The notes: generated by a model from the letters alone, not told the origin. A stretch of DNA of 64,000 bases from Methylobacterium sp. WSM2598 (GCF_000379105.1 NZ_KB900609.1:1176347-1240346); one strand, 5' to 3'; positions 1 through 11,686 are shown, counted from the stretch's first letter. A program made the numbers and translations.

Positions 1-52
1 GCACGGCTTCGGCGCGAAACTCAGGGGTGAAGCGCTTCTTCGGTTCTCGCAT
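1..52 (-). CDS. IS3-family transposase OrfA, N-terminal end (cut by window edge)
   Basis: Reading leftward from an ATG at 52, the first 17 codons give MREPKKRFTPEFRAEAV, the usual opening of an IS3-family OrfA helix-turn-helix protein. A GAGGAGGT ribosome binding site lies just upstream. The gene continues beyond the left edge of the window, so its integrity is unknown. Confidence 0.6.
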   Translation of the reverse strand, partial: MREPKKRFTPEFRAEAV

Positions 53-227
53 CGGGAACCTCCTCCCTCACGGAAAGAGCTCTCCACTTTCCCGAAGCAA
101 GTCCAGTCTTCGCCGAAGCGGTGATGCTGGAGAACGGCACCGTCCGGCTGGAGTGCACCCTGTTTGACCGGACAGGTGGCGGGGTGGGTTTAGGCACTCT
201 GGCTGAGGAACTCCCGGGGTGAGAGCA

Positions 228-275
228 TGTGTAGTGCGACAATCAGGGTGATTTGAGCGCGGCAATCAGGATGAG
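228..275 (+). repeat. Probable left terminal repeats of an IS21-family element
   Basis: Two imperfect direct copies of CGACAATCAGGGTGA / CGGCAATCAGGATGA lie just upstream of the istA-like gene, starting with TGTGTAGTGCG. Multiple short repeats at the ends are characteristic of IS21 elements. The element boundary itself is inferred. The rest of 53-321 shows no recognisable gene. Confidence 0.45.
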
Positions 276-321
276 AGCGGCGGGCCCGTGAGGGCGTGCC
301 GCGTCTGGTGATCGCGGCCGG

Positions 322-2212
<1,891 letters not shown>

Positions 2213-2373
2213 CCGAGGGCTGGAGCCGACGGGGGCGGCGGGTACCCACGGGCGTCGCAAAGGAGGAGCGGCTGTGAGGACGGCGCGACTGGGCTTGTAC
2301 CTCGAACCCAGCACTTCGTCACGCGGTCGCCCGTGGGCGGCAACAAAATAGCATGGATCGCCGCAAGGGGGCT

Positions 2374-3089
2374 GTTCAACCTCATCCGTCGTGCGCGGCG
2401 TATAGGGCCGCGTGGTGCGATGCGCGATCGTGTTATGCCGGCAGGCCGCCTCGAAGTCGTCCGCGGTGAAGCAGGAGCCGCGGTCGGTGAGCAGGTGCGT
2501 GACCCGAAACGGCAAGGCCGCGAGCGCCTCCTCCAGGAAGGTTACCGCTGAGGCGGCGGTCTCATCATTCTTGACGGCCAGATGCACGTATCGCGAGGCG
2601 CGGTCGATCGCGACATAGAGGTAGCGCTTGCGCGTGAGGCGGTCGCGATCCTGCAGCTTGGGCAGGTGCTTCACGTCCATGTGCACGAAACCGACCTCGT
2701 ACTCCCTGAACGCGCTGTGCGGCTTGCGGGTGCGGTCAGCAGGCGGGAGGCGATTGAGGCCCTCGGCCTTGAGGATGCGGTAGACGGCATCGCGGTTCAG
2801 GTGGGGCAGGAAGGTGGCTGACGATGAAGGTGAGATCGTCGAGCGGGAAGCCGGTGGCGCGGCGGAGCGCGCACACGATGGCGCGCTCCTCCTCGCTGGC
2901 TTTCCAGGGCAGCTTGTGAGGCCGGGCGGAGCGGTCCTGACAGTCGTCGGGCCCGCGCTTGCGCCATTTGCGGATGGTCTCGGAGGAGACACCGTAGCGC
3001 TTGGCCAGGACGCCGGACGGCTCGCGTGACCGGGCAACCTCGGCGCGGACGGCTGGGGTGGTGCGGGCCTTGGGGTGGATTGCGAGCAT
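2374..3089 (-). pseudogene. IS481-family transposase, frameshifted and C-terminally truncated
   Basis: Translation from ATG 3089 gives MLAIHPKARTTPAVRAEVAR and the helix-turn-helix KRYGVSSETIRKWRKRGP. The frame shifts near 2820, where one extra base follows the codons for FIVSH. It resumes in the next frame with FLPHLNRDAVYRILKAEGL and the rve core (FVHMDVKHLPKL, then THLLTDRGSCFTADDFEAAC). It degenerates after RPYTPRTTDEVEQ, so the region around the last catalytic Glu is altered and the C-terminus is lost. Two of the three DDE residues are visible. Confidence 0.8.
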
Positions 3090-3194
3090 CAGCGCGCCCT
3101 CCTGGCTGAGGAGCGCCGGTCTGGTTCGGACCGCCAGGCATGCTCCTCGATCGCCCAACGCACCTGGTCCCAACAACGTTCCGCCACCAAACAG

Positions 3195-3881
3195 CTAGAC
3201 CGCGCTGAGGGCGCGGTAGGTTCCTTCTTTGACCGACCCGTCCAGGAGAGCGATCTTTTGATCGAGCAGCACGGCCAGAATATCGATTGCCGCAGCGCGT
3301 TCGTTATTGGCAAGCAGTGCGACCAAGCGCTTCACGTCCTCGATGATCGTCCCTTGGCCTTCGGTTCGTTCGAGACCGAGCTCACGAATATATCTTGTAT
3401 GATCGCAAAACCGTTTATTAGCCCAGACAATTTCGTCATTGCCGGACATGCGCGCAATACTTCCATAGACCCTCTCAATGTACCGTGCACTGGACCGTCT
3501 TGTTTCGGTTTCTCCGGTGGATTCGGGTGCGTCGAACAGAGAGGACGGGTCGAGCCCTTCGCCCGCAAAGGGCGAAGCACCCGAGTTGATCGCATATTTC
3601 AGGAGAGCAAACTCCATATTATAGCGGTCCATGAAAATAGGGACCGTCATTGCTCTGGTAAAGTAGCCTACATTTGGAGTATGGTCGATGAGATTATCTT
3701 GATGAAGCTTGATAAGCGCGTCTCGGATAGGCGTTATACCGAGGGGGTGGTGCTGCCGGCGAAGCTCGTCAATTTTGAGCTTGCTGCGCGGAGCAATACG
3801 ATTGTAGACGATTTTGTCCTTTATATCTGCATAAGCTCTTTCTGCGGCCGAGCCGTCTCGTGCGCTCATCTTGTCATCCAC
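3195..3881 (-). CDS. GntR-family transcriptional regulator (FadR-like)
   Basis: A 228-residue protein. The N-terminal winged helix-turn-helix spans about residues 12-75 (AYADIKDKIVYNRIAPRSKL, then LGITPIRDALIKLHQDNLI), as in GntR regulators. It is followed by an all-helical C-terminal ligand domain resembling FCD (ARYIERVYGSIARMSGN, then FCDHTRYIRELGLER). Base composition is clearly lower in GC than the flanking transposases, suggesting cargo of separate origin. It is divergent from the LacI-type gene at 4250 and may control that interval or a neighbouring amino-acid gene. Ligand unknown. Confidence 0.85.
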   Translation of the reverse strand: MDDKMSARDGSAAERAYADIKDKIVYNRIAPRSKLKIDELRRQHHPLGITPIRDALIKLHQDNLIDHTPNVGYFTRAMTVPIFMDRYNMEFALLKYAINSGASPFAGEGLDPSSLFDAPESTGETETRRSSARYIERVYGSIARMSGNDEIVWANKRFCDHTRYIRELGLERTEGQGTIIEDVKRLVALLANNERAAAIDILAVLLDQKIALLDGSVKEGTYRALSAV

Positions 3882-4249
3882 GCTGTTCGTGCACTTGACC
3901 CAACCGTCGCTGAAACCCGCTCGCGGGGACAGTTCGACGGGTTCGTAGACCAGTCCCGCTCTTCATCAGGCGACGGCGCACCGGCCGGGTCGGCGGGGTC
4001 CATCTTTTCGCGATCTGCGCAGGCCCTCGGCACCGGCGCCTCGTGAGCGGGGGCAGGACCGCACGACAGGCCGATGGCATTTCCGGCAGGCTTCGCACCT
4101 ATCTTCGGTCATGGGAGGAGGCCCTCATTGGTGACGTTGGAAGCGTTATTCCTCTGAAAAAAAAAGAGCAACGGGCGTTGAAATTTTCTTTCAAACCATC
4201 ATTTTTCGGCCATGGCAGAATGAAAGAATCTGTCAAACGGGAGAGCTAG
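3882..4249. other. Intergenic region between divergent GntR and LacI regulators
   Basis: A 368-bp region with a GC-rich left part and an AT-rich right part (a run of nine A near 4158-4166, then TTTCTTTCAAACC) just before the GTG start of the LacI gene. It should hold both promoters. No clear operator palindrome or gene was recognised. Confidence 0.4.
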
Positions 4250-5359
4250 GTGCCCCGCCCTACCATCGCCGATGTGGCCAAGGCCGCCAATGTCAGCGTG
4301 TCAACGGTCGATCGTGTCCTGAATCGCCGCCATCCCGTGCGGGAGGCAACCGCCGAGCGGGTGCAAGTTGCCGCCGAGGCCGTCGGCTATCATCTCGCTC
4401 CGACAATCCGTCACCGCCGCGAACAGGATCGGCCTGCCCGCACCCTTGGCTTCCTTCTCCTGCAGCAGCAAAGCGAGTTTTACGACACACTCGGGAAGGT
4501 GCTGCAGCAGGCAACGGCTGCCTCGACGATCATAAGGGGCCGATCGTTGGTGAAGTTCCGGGACTACCGGGAGGACCAGGTCGTCGAGGAACGCCTCCTC
4601 GAGCTTGGGCGGAAATGCGATGCCGTGGCGATCGTCGCCGCAGATCACCCCTATGTGACGCGGGCGATCGACATTCTGCACGCGGCAGGCGTGCCTGTAT
4701 TCGCGCTCATTTCCGAGCTCACGGCGGCAAACCGTGCCGGCTACATAGGGCTGGACAACTCGATGGTCGGCGGCACCGCGGCCTGGTTCCTCTCCAACAT
4801 GTGCAGGACGCCGGGAAAAATCGCCATCTATGTGGGGCACCATCGCTTCCAGAGCCAAGATGCCAGCGAAATGGGCTTCCGTTTGTACTTCCGCGAACAT
4901 GCGAGCGAATTTCAATTGCTAGATCCCACGGTAACACTCGAGGATGACCTCTACGCCTATGAATGTACCGCGAGATTGTTACGGCAGGCGCAGGATCTGG
5001 TTGGCATTTACGTCGCCGGTGGCGGCATCACCGGCGTCATCCGAGCCTTGCGTGAGGACCGGAGCGCCTCGTCCCGAAACCTCGTTGTTATCGGACGGGA
5101 TGTGACAGAAGAGACCTATGAAGCGCTCGTCGGAGGCGTGATCAATATTATCCTGTCGCATCCGATGAAATTGTTGGCTGACACGCTGGTCGGGGCGATG
5201 GCGCAGTCAACGATCAACAGCCAGATCAACAGATGCGTGCACCATCGCATCCATTTTGATATCTACACACAAGCGAATGCTATTCCTCTGTCTGAATCGC
5301 TGAAGCCATATAATCTAGGACTTCCATCTCGGCGGAACATACAACGGAACCCGACATAG
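4250..5359 (+). CDS. LacI-family transcriptional regulator
   Basis: A 369-residue protein starting at GTG 4250 after GGGAGAG. Residues 4-50 form the LacI headpiece (TIADVAKAANVSVSTVDRVL, then EATAERVQVAAEAVGYH). The remainder is a periplasmic-binding-protein-like sensor domain (TLGFLLLQQQSEFYDTL, then GYIGLDNSMVGGTAAWFL, then VGIYVAGGGITGVIRAL, then VVIGRDVTEETYEAL). Length and order fit the sugar-responsive LacI class. It is divergent from the GntR gene, and no transporter or catabolic gene survives next to it, probably because insertion sequences removed the target operon. Effector unknown. Confidence 0.92.
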   Translation: MPRPTIADVAKAANVSVSTVDRVLNRRHPVREATAERVQVAAEAVGYHLAPTIRHRREQDRPARTLGFLLLQQQSEFYDTLGKVLQQATAASTIIRGRSLVKFRDYREDQVVEERLLELGRKCDAVAIVAADHPYVTRAIDILHAAGVPVFALISELTAANRAGYIGLDNSMVGGTAAWFLSNMCRTPGKIAIYVGHHRFQSQDASEMGFRLYFREHASEFQLLDPTVTLEDDLYAYECTARLLRQAQDLVGIYVAGGGITGVIRALREDRSASSRNLVVIGRDVTEETYEALVGGVINIILSHPMKLLADTLVGAMAQSTINSQINRCVHHRIHFDIYTQANAIPLSESLKPYNLGLPSRRNIQRNPT

Positions 5360-5379
5360 AGGGGCGTATCGCTGCCGCC

Positions 5380-5656
5380 GTCAGATGAGCCAAGTGCGTC
5401 TTCGCGTGTCCGAAGCAGGGTGCCCGTCGGAGCCGAGATGACCGCATGCCTTGTGCAATCGTGCCCTCGACGCCGGCTCGCCGGGCGTACTCGGCTGCGA
5501 AGTCCGCAGTCTGTTCCCGCTCCGCCTGACCCGCAACGCCTCGTGTTGAGCTTCGGGGCGGATCGTGATCGCCCGGCGTGCCGACCTTGAGCGTGTGCAG
5601 TGCGGGCGCAGCGCGCAGACCCGGCAATCGCGGACCGCGAACTTGATATTGATCAC
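5380..5656 (-). pseudogene. IS1182-family transposase, C-terminal remnant
   Basis: Reading leftward, one frame gives INIKFAVRDCRVCALRPHC and RRAITIRPEAQHEALR. A second frame then gives EQTADFAAEYARRAGVEGTI and a degraded FGHAKTHLAHLTAAAI. These are the cysteine-containing C-terminal motifs of IS1182-type transposases, split by a frameshift. The remainder of 5360-5802 shows no intact gene. Confidence 0.7.
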
Positions 5657-5802
5657 CGGTGTCGTGCCGTGGACGAGCGTGGGCGTCCAGCTCTGGCTGT
5701 CCTTCCCGCCCAGACACGTTGCCCGCCGCTGAGCTAGGTCGATGGTAAAGTCCCGTGCGGCGAACCCACAGCCGGCCTGGGCCTGCCACCGCCGAAATCA
5801 CC

Positions 5803-7200
5803 GAGCTATGCAGGAATTTGGGTGACGGAGGCGGTCAGGCGGCGCGGTGATCTGGGCTCGCGACGACCTCGGTCCCGTCCCGGAAAGTGACACCCGCCAC
5901 CACCTTCGGCAACTGGTTCTCGCCCTTCAGCCGCCGCCAGGTCTTGGCGGCCGCCATCACCAGCTTGAACACCATCAGCTTGGCGGTCGTGGGCGAGAGC
6001 GCGCCCTTGGTCCGCACGGTGCGGTGTCGGACCGTGGCGAACACGCTCTCGATCGGGTTCGTGGTCCGAAGATGATCCCAGTGCTCGGCCGGCATGTCGT
6101 AGAACGCCAGCAGGGTGTCGCGGTCCTTCGTCAGGCACTCGCTCGCGCGGGCGTACTTGGTCCCGTACTTCTCAACGAAGACATCCATCGCCACCTCGGC
6201 CGCCGCTCGGGTGGACGCTCCGGAGATCTCGCGCAGGTCCGCCTTCATCGCCAGCTGGAGCGACTTCGGCACTTTGTTGAGGACGTTGGCGGTCTTGTGC
6301 TGCCAGCAGCGCTGATGGCGCGTGCCCGGGAACACCTCGTCGAGCGCCTTCCAGAAGCCCAGCGCCCCGTCGCCGACCGCGATCTTCGGCTCGATCGAGA
6401 GCCCGCGCCGCTTCACGTCCACCAGCAACTCCCGCCAGCTCTGGGCGCTCTCGCGCACCCCGACCTGGAAGCCGACCAGTTCCTTCTTGCCCTCCGGCGT
6501 GGCGCCGATCAGAACCAGCATGCACTCGGCCTGATCCTCCATCCGGGCCTGCAGGTAGACGCCGTCGGCCCAGACGTAGACGGAGTGACGGGCGGAGAGA
6601 TCGCGGGCCTGCCAGCGAGCGTACTCGTCCGCCCAGCTCGCCGTCAGCCGAGAGATGACGGCCGGCGACAGGTTCGGGGCGTCCTTGCCCAGGAGGGCGG
6701 CGAGCGCTTCCTGGAAGTCGCCGGTGGAGATCCCGCGCAGGTAGAGGACCGGCAGCAGGGCATCCAGGCTGCGGGTGCGCCGCGCCCACTTCGGCAGGAT
6801 CGTCGAGGAGAACCGGATCTGCTCCGCGGGGCTGCTCGCGCCGCGATCCCGGATGCGCACCCGCGCGACCGGCACTGGGCCGATGCCGGTCTGGATCTCG
6901 CGTTCCGGACCGTGCCCATGCCGCACGAGGCGGGCGCGTCCGTCCGGTAACCGCAGATCCTGCATGGCGGTGAGGAAGGCCTCGGCCTCGAGCTCGACGG
7001 CCTGCGCAAGCAGGCGGCGGGCGCCGGCGCGCAGCACCTCGGTCAGGGGATCGTCGATCTCCTCCGGCTGACGAAGCCGCACGATGTTGGTAGGGCTGTC
7101 CATGGCGTATCGCTCTCACTGAGAGGCTCTGGCAGGCTCGACACCCGCCTCGATACGCCGCCCTCACGCCCAGCGCGTCACCCAATCTCCCGCATAGCTC
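5803..7200 (-). mobile_element. Complete IS256-family insertion sequence
   Basis: The element is bounded by imperfect terminal inverted repeats: GAGCTATGCAGGAATTTGGG at 5803 and, on the other strand from 7200, GAGCTATGCGGGAGATTGGG, both followed by TGACG. It contains one intact transposase gene. The 8-9 bp flanks do not match, so no target duplication is visible and rearrangement after insertion is likely. Its right end abuts an IS110 fragment exactly. A 3' fragment of a near-identical element lies at 9272-9633. Confidence 0.88.
5835..7103 (-). CDS. IS256-family (Mutator-type) transposase, intact
   Basis: A 422-residue DDE transposase, full length for IS256. Candidate catalytic residues are the Asp of VYVWADGVYLQARM, the Asp of KIAVGDGALGFWKAL and the Glu of RTTNPIESVFATVRHRT; the RCWQHKTANVL motif is also present. 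The frame is uninterrupted between the terminal repeats, so this is a candidate active copy that could mobilise the related 3' fragment near 9600 only if that fragment kept both ends, which it did not. Confidence 0.95.
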   Translation of the reverse strand: MDSPTNIVRLRQPEEIDDPLTEVLRAGARRLLAQAVELEAEAFLTAMQDLRLPDGRARLVRHGHGPEREIQTGIGPVPVARVRIRDRGASSPAEQIRFSSTILPKWARRTRSLDALLPVLYLRGISTGDFQEALAALLGKDAPNLSPAVISRLTASWADEYARWQARDLSARHSVYVWADGVYLQARMEDQAECMLVLIGATPEGKKELVGFQVGVRESAQSWRELLVDVKRRGLSIEPKIAVGDGALGFWKALDEVFPGTRHQRCWQHKTANVLNKVPKSLQLAMKADLREISGASTRAAAEVAMDVFVEKYGTKYARASECLTKDRDTLLAFYDMPAEHWDHLRTTNPIESVFATVRHRTVRTKGALSPTTAKLMVFKLVMAAAKTWRRLKGENQLPKVVAGVTFRDGTEVVASPDHRAA

Positions 7201-7474
7201 GCTGCCTGCTTGCATCGTCGCTATGGAGGCGTGCTGCGGCGCCCATCATCTCGGACGGTTGCTCGAAGCGCAGGGCCACACCGTCCGTTTGATGTCGCCG
7301 GAGTATGTTCGGCCCTACGTCAAAGCACAGAAGAATGACGACCGTGATGCCGAGGCCATCGCCGAGGCAGCCACGCGCCCGACCATGCGCTTCGTGCCTC
7401 TCAAGGCACAGGAGCAGCTCGACATGCAGAGCCTGCATCGGGTCCGATCGCGGCTGGTCGGCATGCGCACTGCT
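7201..7474 (+). pseudogene. IS110-family transposase fragment (N-terminal region)
   Basis: The frame reads ACIVAMEACCGAHHLGRLL, then YVRPYVKAQKNDDRDAEAI and MQSLHRVRSRLVGMRTA, the middle of an IS110 DEDD domain with a DDRDAEA catalytic cluster. It begins exactly at the right end of the IS256 element and ends at the left inverted repeat of the IS30 element, so both ends were lost to neighbouring insertions. It is a different subtype from the IS110 copy at 1157-2212. Confidence 0.8.
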
Positions 7475-8927
7475 TGGGTTCAAGCGGTCGTCGCAACACC
7501 ATCTTGCACGGCAGCCAGCACAGCGTCGAGCGCCTCTGCCGGCGTCTTCCAGTTCAGCGTCTTGCGCGGTCTGCTGTTGAGGGCTGCGGCCACAGCAGCA
7601 AGATCGTTCGCGCTGTGGGCGCTCAGATCCGTTCCTTTCGGGAAGTACGGTCGCAGTAACCCGTTCGTATTCTCGTTCGTCCCCCGCTGCCAGGGTGAGC
7701 GTGGATCGCAGAAGTAGACCTGCAGACCCGCGTCGATCCGCAAGCGCGCGTGCTCGGCCATCTCGGTACCCCTGGTCCCAGGTCAACGAGCGCCGCAGCT
7801 GCTCGGGCAAGCGCGCGATCGTGCCGGCGATCGCCTCGCGCACCGCCTGGGCCCGTGCCCCGCCAGCGCCGGGCCGTTCTTCGCACGCGGGTGTCACCCC
7901 ATGGCCGTCCATCGGCGGAAGATGCAGCAGCATCGTAAAGCGCGTCGTGCGCTCGACCAGGGTCCCGATCGCCGAACTCTTCAGACCCAGGATCAGATCT
8001 CCTTCCCAGTGCCCCGGCACCGCGCGGTCCTCCACCTCGGGCGGACGCTCGCTGATGAGCACCTCGGGGGTGACGAACGACCTGCCTCGGCCCAGGCTGC
8101 GGGCCCGCGGCACACGCAAAGCCCGTCCTGTGCGAAGACACGCGGTCAGCTCACGCTTCAGCCCGCCCCGGCCCTGGATGTAGAGCGCCTGATAGATCGC
8201 CTCGTGACTGATGCGCATCGTCGTATCGCCCGGAAAGTCGAGCCGTAGGCGCTCGGCGATCTGCTGCGGACTCCAGGATCGACCCCATCGCCGGCTCTGG
8301 CGTCGCCCGTGCCGCCGTCCCTTCCAGGCAACGCTAGGGCCAGGCAGAGCGCTCCCCGCCCGGTGTCGCGACAGTTCCGGCGAGCCGCTCCTGCACGTAC
8401 GTCCGCAGCGCTGCGTTCCCCGCCAGTTTTGCTGGCTTGGGCCGGCGTGCCGCGCGTTCAGCGTGCCACTGCGCGGTCGTGGCGCGATAGTCCAGGCCGC
8501 CACTGCGGGTCGCCGCATTGCGGCGCAATTCCCGCGAGATGGTCGACGCCGCCCGTCCCAGACGCCGAGCGACGTCCCGGACCCCGTGACCTTGCGCTTG
8601 TAGGATCGCGATCTCCTCCCGCTCAGCCAACGACAGGTAGCGCGCAGAAGGCGACTTGGATGATGGTGACAGGTGGGAAGGTGCCATTCCGCCTGCTGTC
8701 CGGAACCACCGCGAGCCGACCGGTGGCGAGATCCCGAGCTTCATCGCTGCGACCTCGCTGGAGAGACCCTGCGCGAGGAACGCCCAGACCCCCCGCCGCG
8801 TCTCGCGCAGACCGACCCCGGGACGACCCGGTGACCGCAGCTTCTCGCGAAGTGCCCGATCCGAACGCCGCCGACCTGCCATCACAACCGCCCTCCGCCA
8901 AGCCGTTGCGACGACCACTTGAATCCA
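7475..8927 (-). mobile_element. IS30-family insertion sequence with both terminal repeats
   Basis: Inverted repeats of about 23 bp are present: TGGGTTCAAGCGGTCGTCGC at 7475 and, on the other strand from 8927, TGGATTCAAGTGGTCGTCGC, each followed by AAC. Only two positions differ. The 1453-bp length is slightly above a typical IS30. The single transposase gene is frameshifted, so the element is structurally complete but probably not autonomous. Confidence 0.82.
7480..8882 (-). pseudogene. IS30-family transposase with two frameshifts
   Basis: Three consecutive leftward frames make one IS30 protein. From ATG 8882 there is an HTH_38 domain (SLAEREEIAILQAQGHGVRD, then RAASTISRELRRNAATR). From about 8345 comes the middle (WSPQQIAERLRLDFPGDTTM, then VPGHWEGDLILGLKSSAIG with its catalytic Asp). 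From about 7761 comes the C-terminus (YFCDPRSPWQRGTNENTNGL with the catalytic Glu). One shift is in a G run near 8350. The other is an extra T in GGTACC near 7768. Confidence 0.85.
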
Positions 8928-9229
8928 CCCAATACTTAGCTCTACGGTACACCGAGCGCCTGGCTGGAGCCGGCATCGAGCCGTCGGTCGGCAGCGTCGG
9001 CGACAGCTACGACAACGCCTTGGCGGAGACGATGAACGGCTTGTTCAAGGCGGAGGTGATCCATCGGCGCGGGCCGTGGCGCTCCTTCGAGGCGGTCGAG
9101 TACGCCACCTTGGAGTGGGTCGACTGGTACAACAACCGTCGCCTCCTCGCGCCGATCGGCAACGTCCCTCCCGCTGAGGCCGAAGCGCGCTATTATGCTC
9201 ACGTCGGCGACCAAGCCTTGGCCGCCTGA
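8928..9229 (+). pseudogene. IS3-family OrfB, C-terminal fragment
   Basis: The frame encodes the end of an IS3 integrase-core protein: YTERLAGAGIEPSVGSVGDS, then YDNALAETMNGLFKAEVIH (containing the third catalytic residue) and WVDWYNNRRLLAPIGNVPP, ending at a TGA. The IS30 element removes everything upstream. A probable right terminal repeat (CAGCCTCCGAAAAACCCGG) follows to about 9268. Confidence 0.82.
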
Positions 9230-9271
9230 CCCAAGCCAATCAGCCTCCGAAAAACCCGGAGCGGTTCATAC

Positions 9272-9633
9272 GGGACGAAGTACGCCCGCGCGAGCGAGTG
9301 CCTGACGAAGGACCGCGACACCCTGCTGGCGTTCTACGACATGCCGGCCGAGCACTGGGATCATCTTCGGACCACGAACCCGATCGAGAGCGTGTTCGCC
9401 ACGGTCCGACACCGCACCGTGCGGACCAAGGGCGCGCTCTCGCCCACGACCGCCAAGCTGATGGTGTTCAAGCTGGTCATGGCCGCGGCGAAGACCTGGC
9501 GGCGGCTGAAGGGCGAGAACCAGTTGCCGAAGGTGGTGGCGGACGTCATCTTCCGGGACGGGACCGAGGTCGCCGCGGATCCAGATCACCGCGCCGCCTG
9601 ACTGCCACCATCACCCAAATCCCCGCATAGCTC
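9272..9633 (+). pseudogene. 3' end of a second IS256 element (transposase C-terminus plus terminal repeat)
   Basis: Codons from 9272 give GTKYARASECLTKDRDTLL and on to PDHRAA and the stop at 9601, nearly identical to the C-terminal quarter of the intact transposase at 5835-7103 in opposite orientation. The terminal repeat ends with CATAGCTC at 9633. The 5' three quarters are missing. The two copies in opposite orientation could support inversion by homologous recombination. Confidence 0.88.
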
Positions 9634-9636
9634 CTG

Positions 9637-9779
9637 GTCTGGCGGGAGCGCCACTTCTGCACGGTGGTCGGACTGATGCCGTAGCGCTTGGCGGCGGACC
9701 TTACGCTCTCTTGACGAGCTTGGATTGCCCGACGGATCGCCTCAGTCGTTGTGGCGCTGCCGTGGAGAACCTGTCCCAT
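9637..9779 (-). pseudogene. IS481-family transposase, N-terminal fragment
   Basis: From ATG 9779 the frame reads MGQVLHGSATTTEAIRRAIQ and RYGISPTTVQKWRSRQ, the helix-turn-helix of an IS481-type transposase. It runs directly into the end of the IS256 fragment at 9633, so it is truncated after about 46 residues. Confidence 0.7.
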
Positions 9780-9846
9780 AGCGCGTCCCTCCATGCGGCA
9801 GCAGTTGTACCACCACACAGCGGGACCAAACATCTAACTGTGCCGC

Positions 9847-10015
9847 TCATGGCCAGGTTTGGCACCGCCCGGCTTGGCCCGCGCGCTGCTGCTTGCGATC
9901 CGTGGAGGGCGGCCTGGACGACGTGCGTGAGGTCTTGTCCGGGCGCTGCAGCCACAGCACGAGCTCGATCAGCTCCTGCCTGCTCAGGCGCTCCCACTCG
10001 CTGCGACCCACCCCA
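9847..10015 (-). pseudogene. IS66-family transposase, N-terminal fragment
   Basis: Leftward from about 10015 the frame reads EWERLSRQELIELVLWLQRP, then DKTSRTSSRPPSTDRKQQR and a stop at 9847. This is the N-terminal signature of IS66 TnpC-type transposases. The zinc-finger and DDE parts are absent. The rest of 9780-10047 has no recognisable gene; 10048-10277 is AT-rich and probably promoter sequence for the next gene. Confidence 0.65.
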
Positions 10016-10277
10016 CGACCGAGTCAGCGAAACCAACGCAGGCAATGGGCGTAGGCAATACCGATTTGTAGGCCGTGCGTGAAATATATATTTGGATATA
10101 GAATCGTTTATATTCTCGTTCTTACTAAAATATCCATCTGAACGATGGCGACATAATGTATAATATGGGCGACAATCTGCGATATGGAAGAAAATATATA
10201 TCTACAACACCTTTCTTTGCGATACAAATAGACGTACATTCGACGTGAACCGTGAGTGATTCACCCGGAGCCCCTCC

Positions 10278-10733
10278 ATGATTCCGAAGTTTGTGGGTAT
10301 CTATGCAGATCATCGGATGACGAGCCTTCCATTAATTGACAGTTACTCCAAAAAATCTACGAAAATGTTATACGACTTCGCGGCAAACGGAATTCTTCTT
10401 GTCGCGACATGCTCGCGAGTTGAGTTCTATGGTGAGGAGAACGCACTCAGAAACATCCCTGGCGAGGTATTTACCAGCTTTCCATTCGACCGCATCGAAG
10501 GTGCGGCCGCCGTTGGGCGACGCCTCGCCGAGATTGTATCCGGCGCTCAATCCCGAATCCTCGGTGAGAGGAACATCATCCGGCAGCTTGAGGCCGCTTA
10601 CAAACGTCGTGACCCAAATCTTCCAATCTTCCAGATCGCGCGGTGGGGGATTGACATTGGTCTGGTCGCACGCGAGAGACATCAGTTCACCGCATCATTC
10701 ACCTACGATCATGATAGATCTGGAGCAATGTGA
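10278..10733 (+). CDS. Glutamyl-tRNA-reductase-like N-terminal domain protein, truncated
   Basis: A 151-residue frame in low-GC DNA. It resembles the catalytic N-terminal domain of glutamyl-tRNA reductase (HemA). LLVATCSRVEFYGE aligns with the family motif STCNRxE, including the nucleophilic Cys. GAAAVGRRLAEIVSGAQSRI, then LGERNIIRQLEAAYKR, aligns with the AVxHLFxVASGLDSxVLGExQI block. The NADPH-binding and dimerisation domains (about 270 further residues) are missing because an IS5 element begins near 10725. Normal HemA starts with a conserved GxNHKTA stretch that is not evident here, so this is a divergent paralogue rather than the housekeeping enzyme. Its neighbour is the ornithine-cyclodeaminase-family gene at 11687. 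Function unknown. Confidence 0.65.
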   Translation: MIPKFVGIYADHRMTSLPLIDSYSKKSTKMLYDFAANGILLVATCSRVEFYGEENALRNIPGEVFTSFPFDRIEGAAAVGRRLAEIVSGAQSRILGERNIIRQLEAAYKRRDPNLPIFQIARWGIDIGLVARERHQFTASFTYDHDRSGAM

Positions 10734-10762
10734 TCATAGGGATCTCCTGGACGGAGGAGGCT

Positions 10763-11520
10763 ATGACTGAGTTGTTCTGGCTGTCGGACGCGCGATGGCA
10801 GGCGATCGCCCCATTCATGCCCACCAACAAGCCCGGCGCCCGCCGCAAGGACGATCGGCGCATCAACTCGGGCGTCCTGCACGTGATCAAGAGCGGCTGT
10901 AGCTGGGCCGACTGCCCGGCCCAGTACGGCCCGTCGACCACGGTCTACAATCGCTTCAACTGGTGGTCGCGCCGGGGCTTCTGGAAAGCGACGCTGGCAG
11001 CCCTGGCCAGGGCCGGATGGTCCGGTGAGGCAGCAGCGCTGGATGCGACCTACGTCCGGGCCCAGCGTGCGGTCCATGACGGAAAAGGCGCGTGCGCAGG
11101 GCACCGGCCCATCACGTGGGGCCCGACAACCAAGATCCACGTCCTCACTGACGTGATCGACCGACCAGGGGTCATCCCTCTCACGCCTGGCAGCGCCGGC
11201 GGCGTGAGAACCGCGCCGGCTGTGCTGGCCGAGGGGCCCGGGAGGGTCCGCCGGCTTGTTGCCGGTAAGGACTACAATGCGGATTGGTTGCGGCGCGAAC
11301 TACGCGAGCAGGGCACGGCCCTGATCGGTCCGGGCAGCCGGGCCCGCAAGCGCAAGATCTATCCCGACGAGCATCGCCATCGGTAGCGCTGGAGGTGAAG
11401 GCCGTCTTCTGCCGGCTGAAAGACTTTCGCAGCATCGCGACCCGCTACGGCAAGCGCGCCCGCAACTTCGCCTCCGTCCTTGCCTTGGCCGCCGTCATCG
11501 CCTTCTGGTGCTGGTTGAGT
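10763..11520 (+). pseudogene. IS5-family transposase with a late frameshift
   Basis: From ATG 10763 (after GGAGGAGG) the frame encodes MTELFWLSDARWQAIAPFMP and GCSWADCPAQYGPSTTVYNR, then the DDE core (AALDATYVRAQRAV, then VAGKDYNADWLRRELREQG). It hits a stop at 11384-11386. The remaining conserved part (KAVFCRLKDFRSIATRYGKR with the last catalytic Glu region, then NFASVLALAAVIAFWCW) continues in another frame to about 11520. The element separates the GluTR-like fragment from the ornithine-cyclodeaminase-family gene. Terminal repeats were not confidently identified. Confidence 0.85.
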
Positions 11521-11686
11521 CTGGGCCCTAACCCTACGAGCAGAACTACTCCCGTCCACAGTAACCCGCCCAAACAACGTCGGCTAGAGAAATCGCATCC
11601 ATCGGTAGAGCGATTTAGAACGACCTCGCCCAGGCGCAGACAATTTACTCCGGATAACAGATCGCTGCCAAAAGCATAGGTGATTC

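Noticed and set aside
4043..4249. 68-codon plus-strand frame before the LacI gene
   Set aside because: No ribosome binding site, no family motif, and it lies in the expected promoter region.
5803..7200. Target-site duplication of the IS256 element
   Set aside because: The 8-9 bp on the two sides do not match, so none is claimed.
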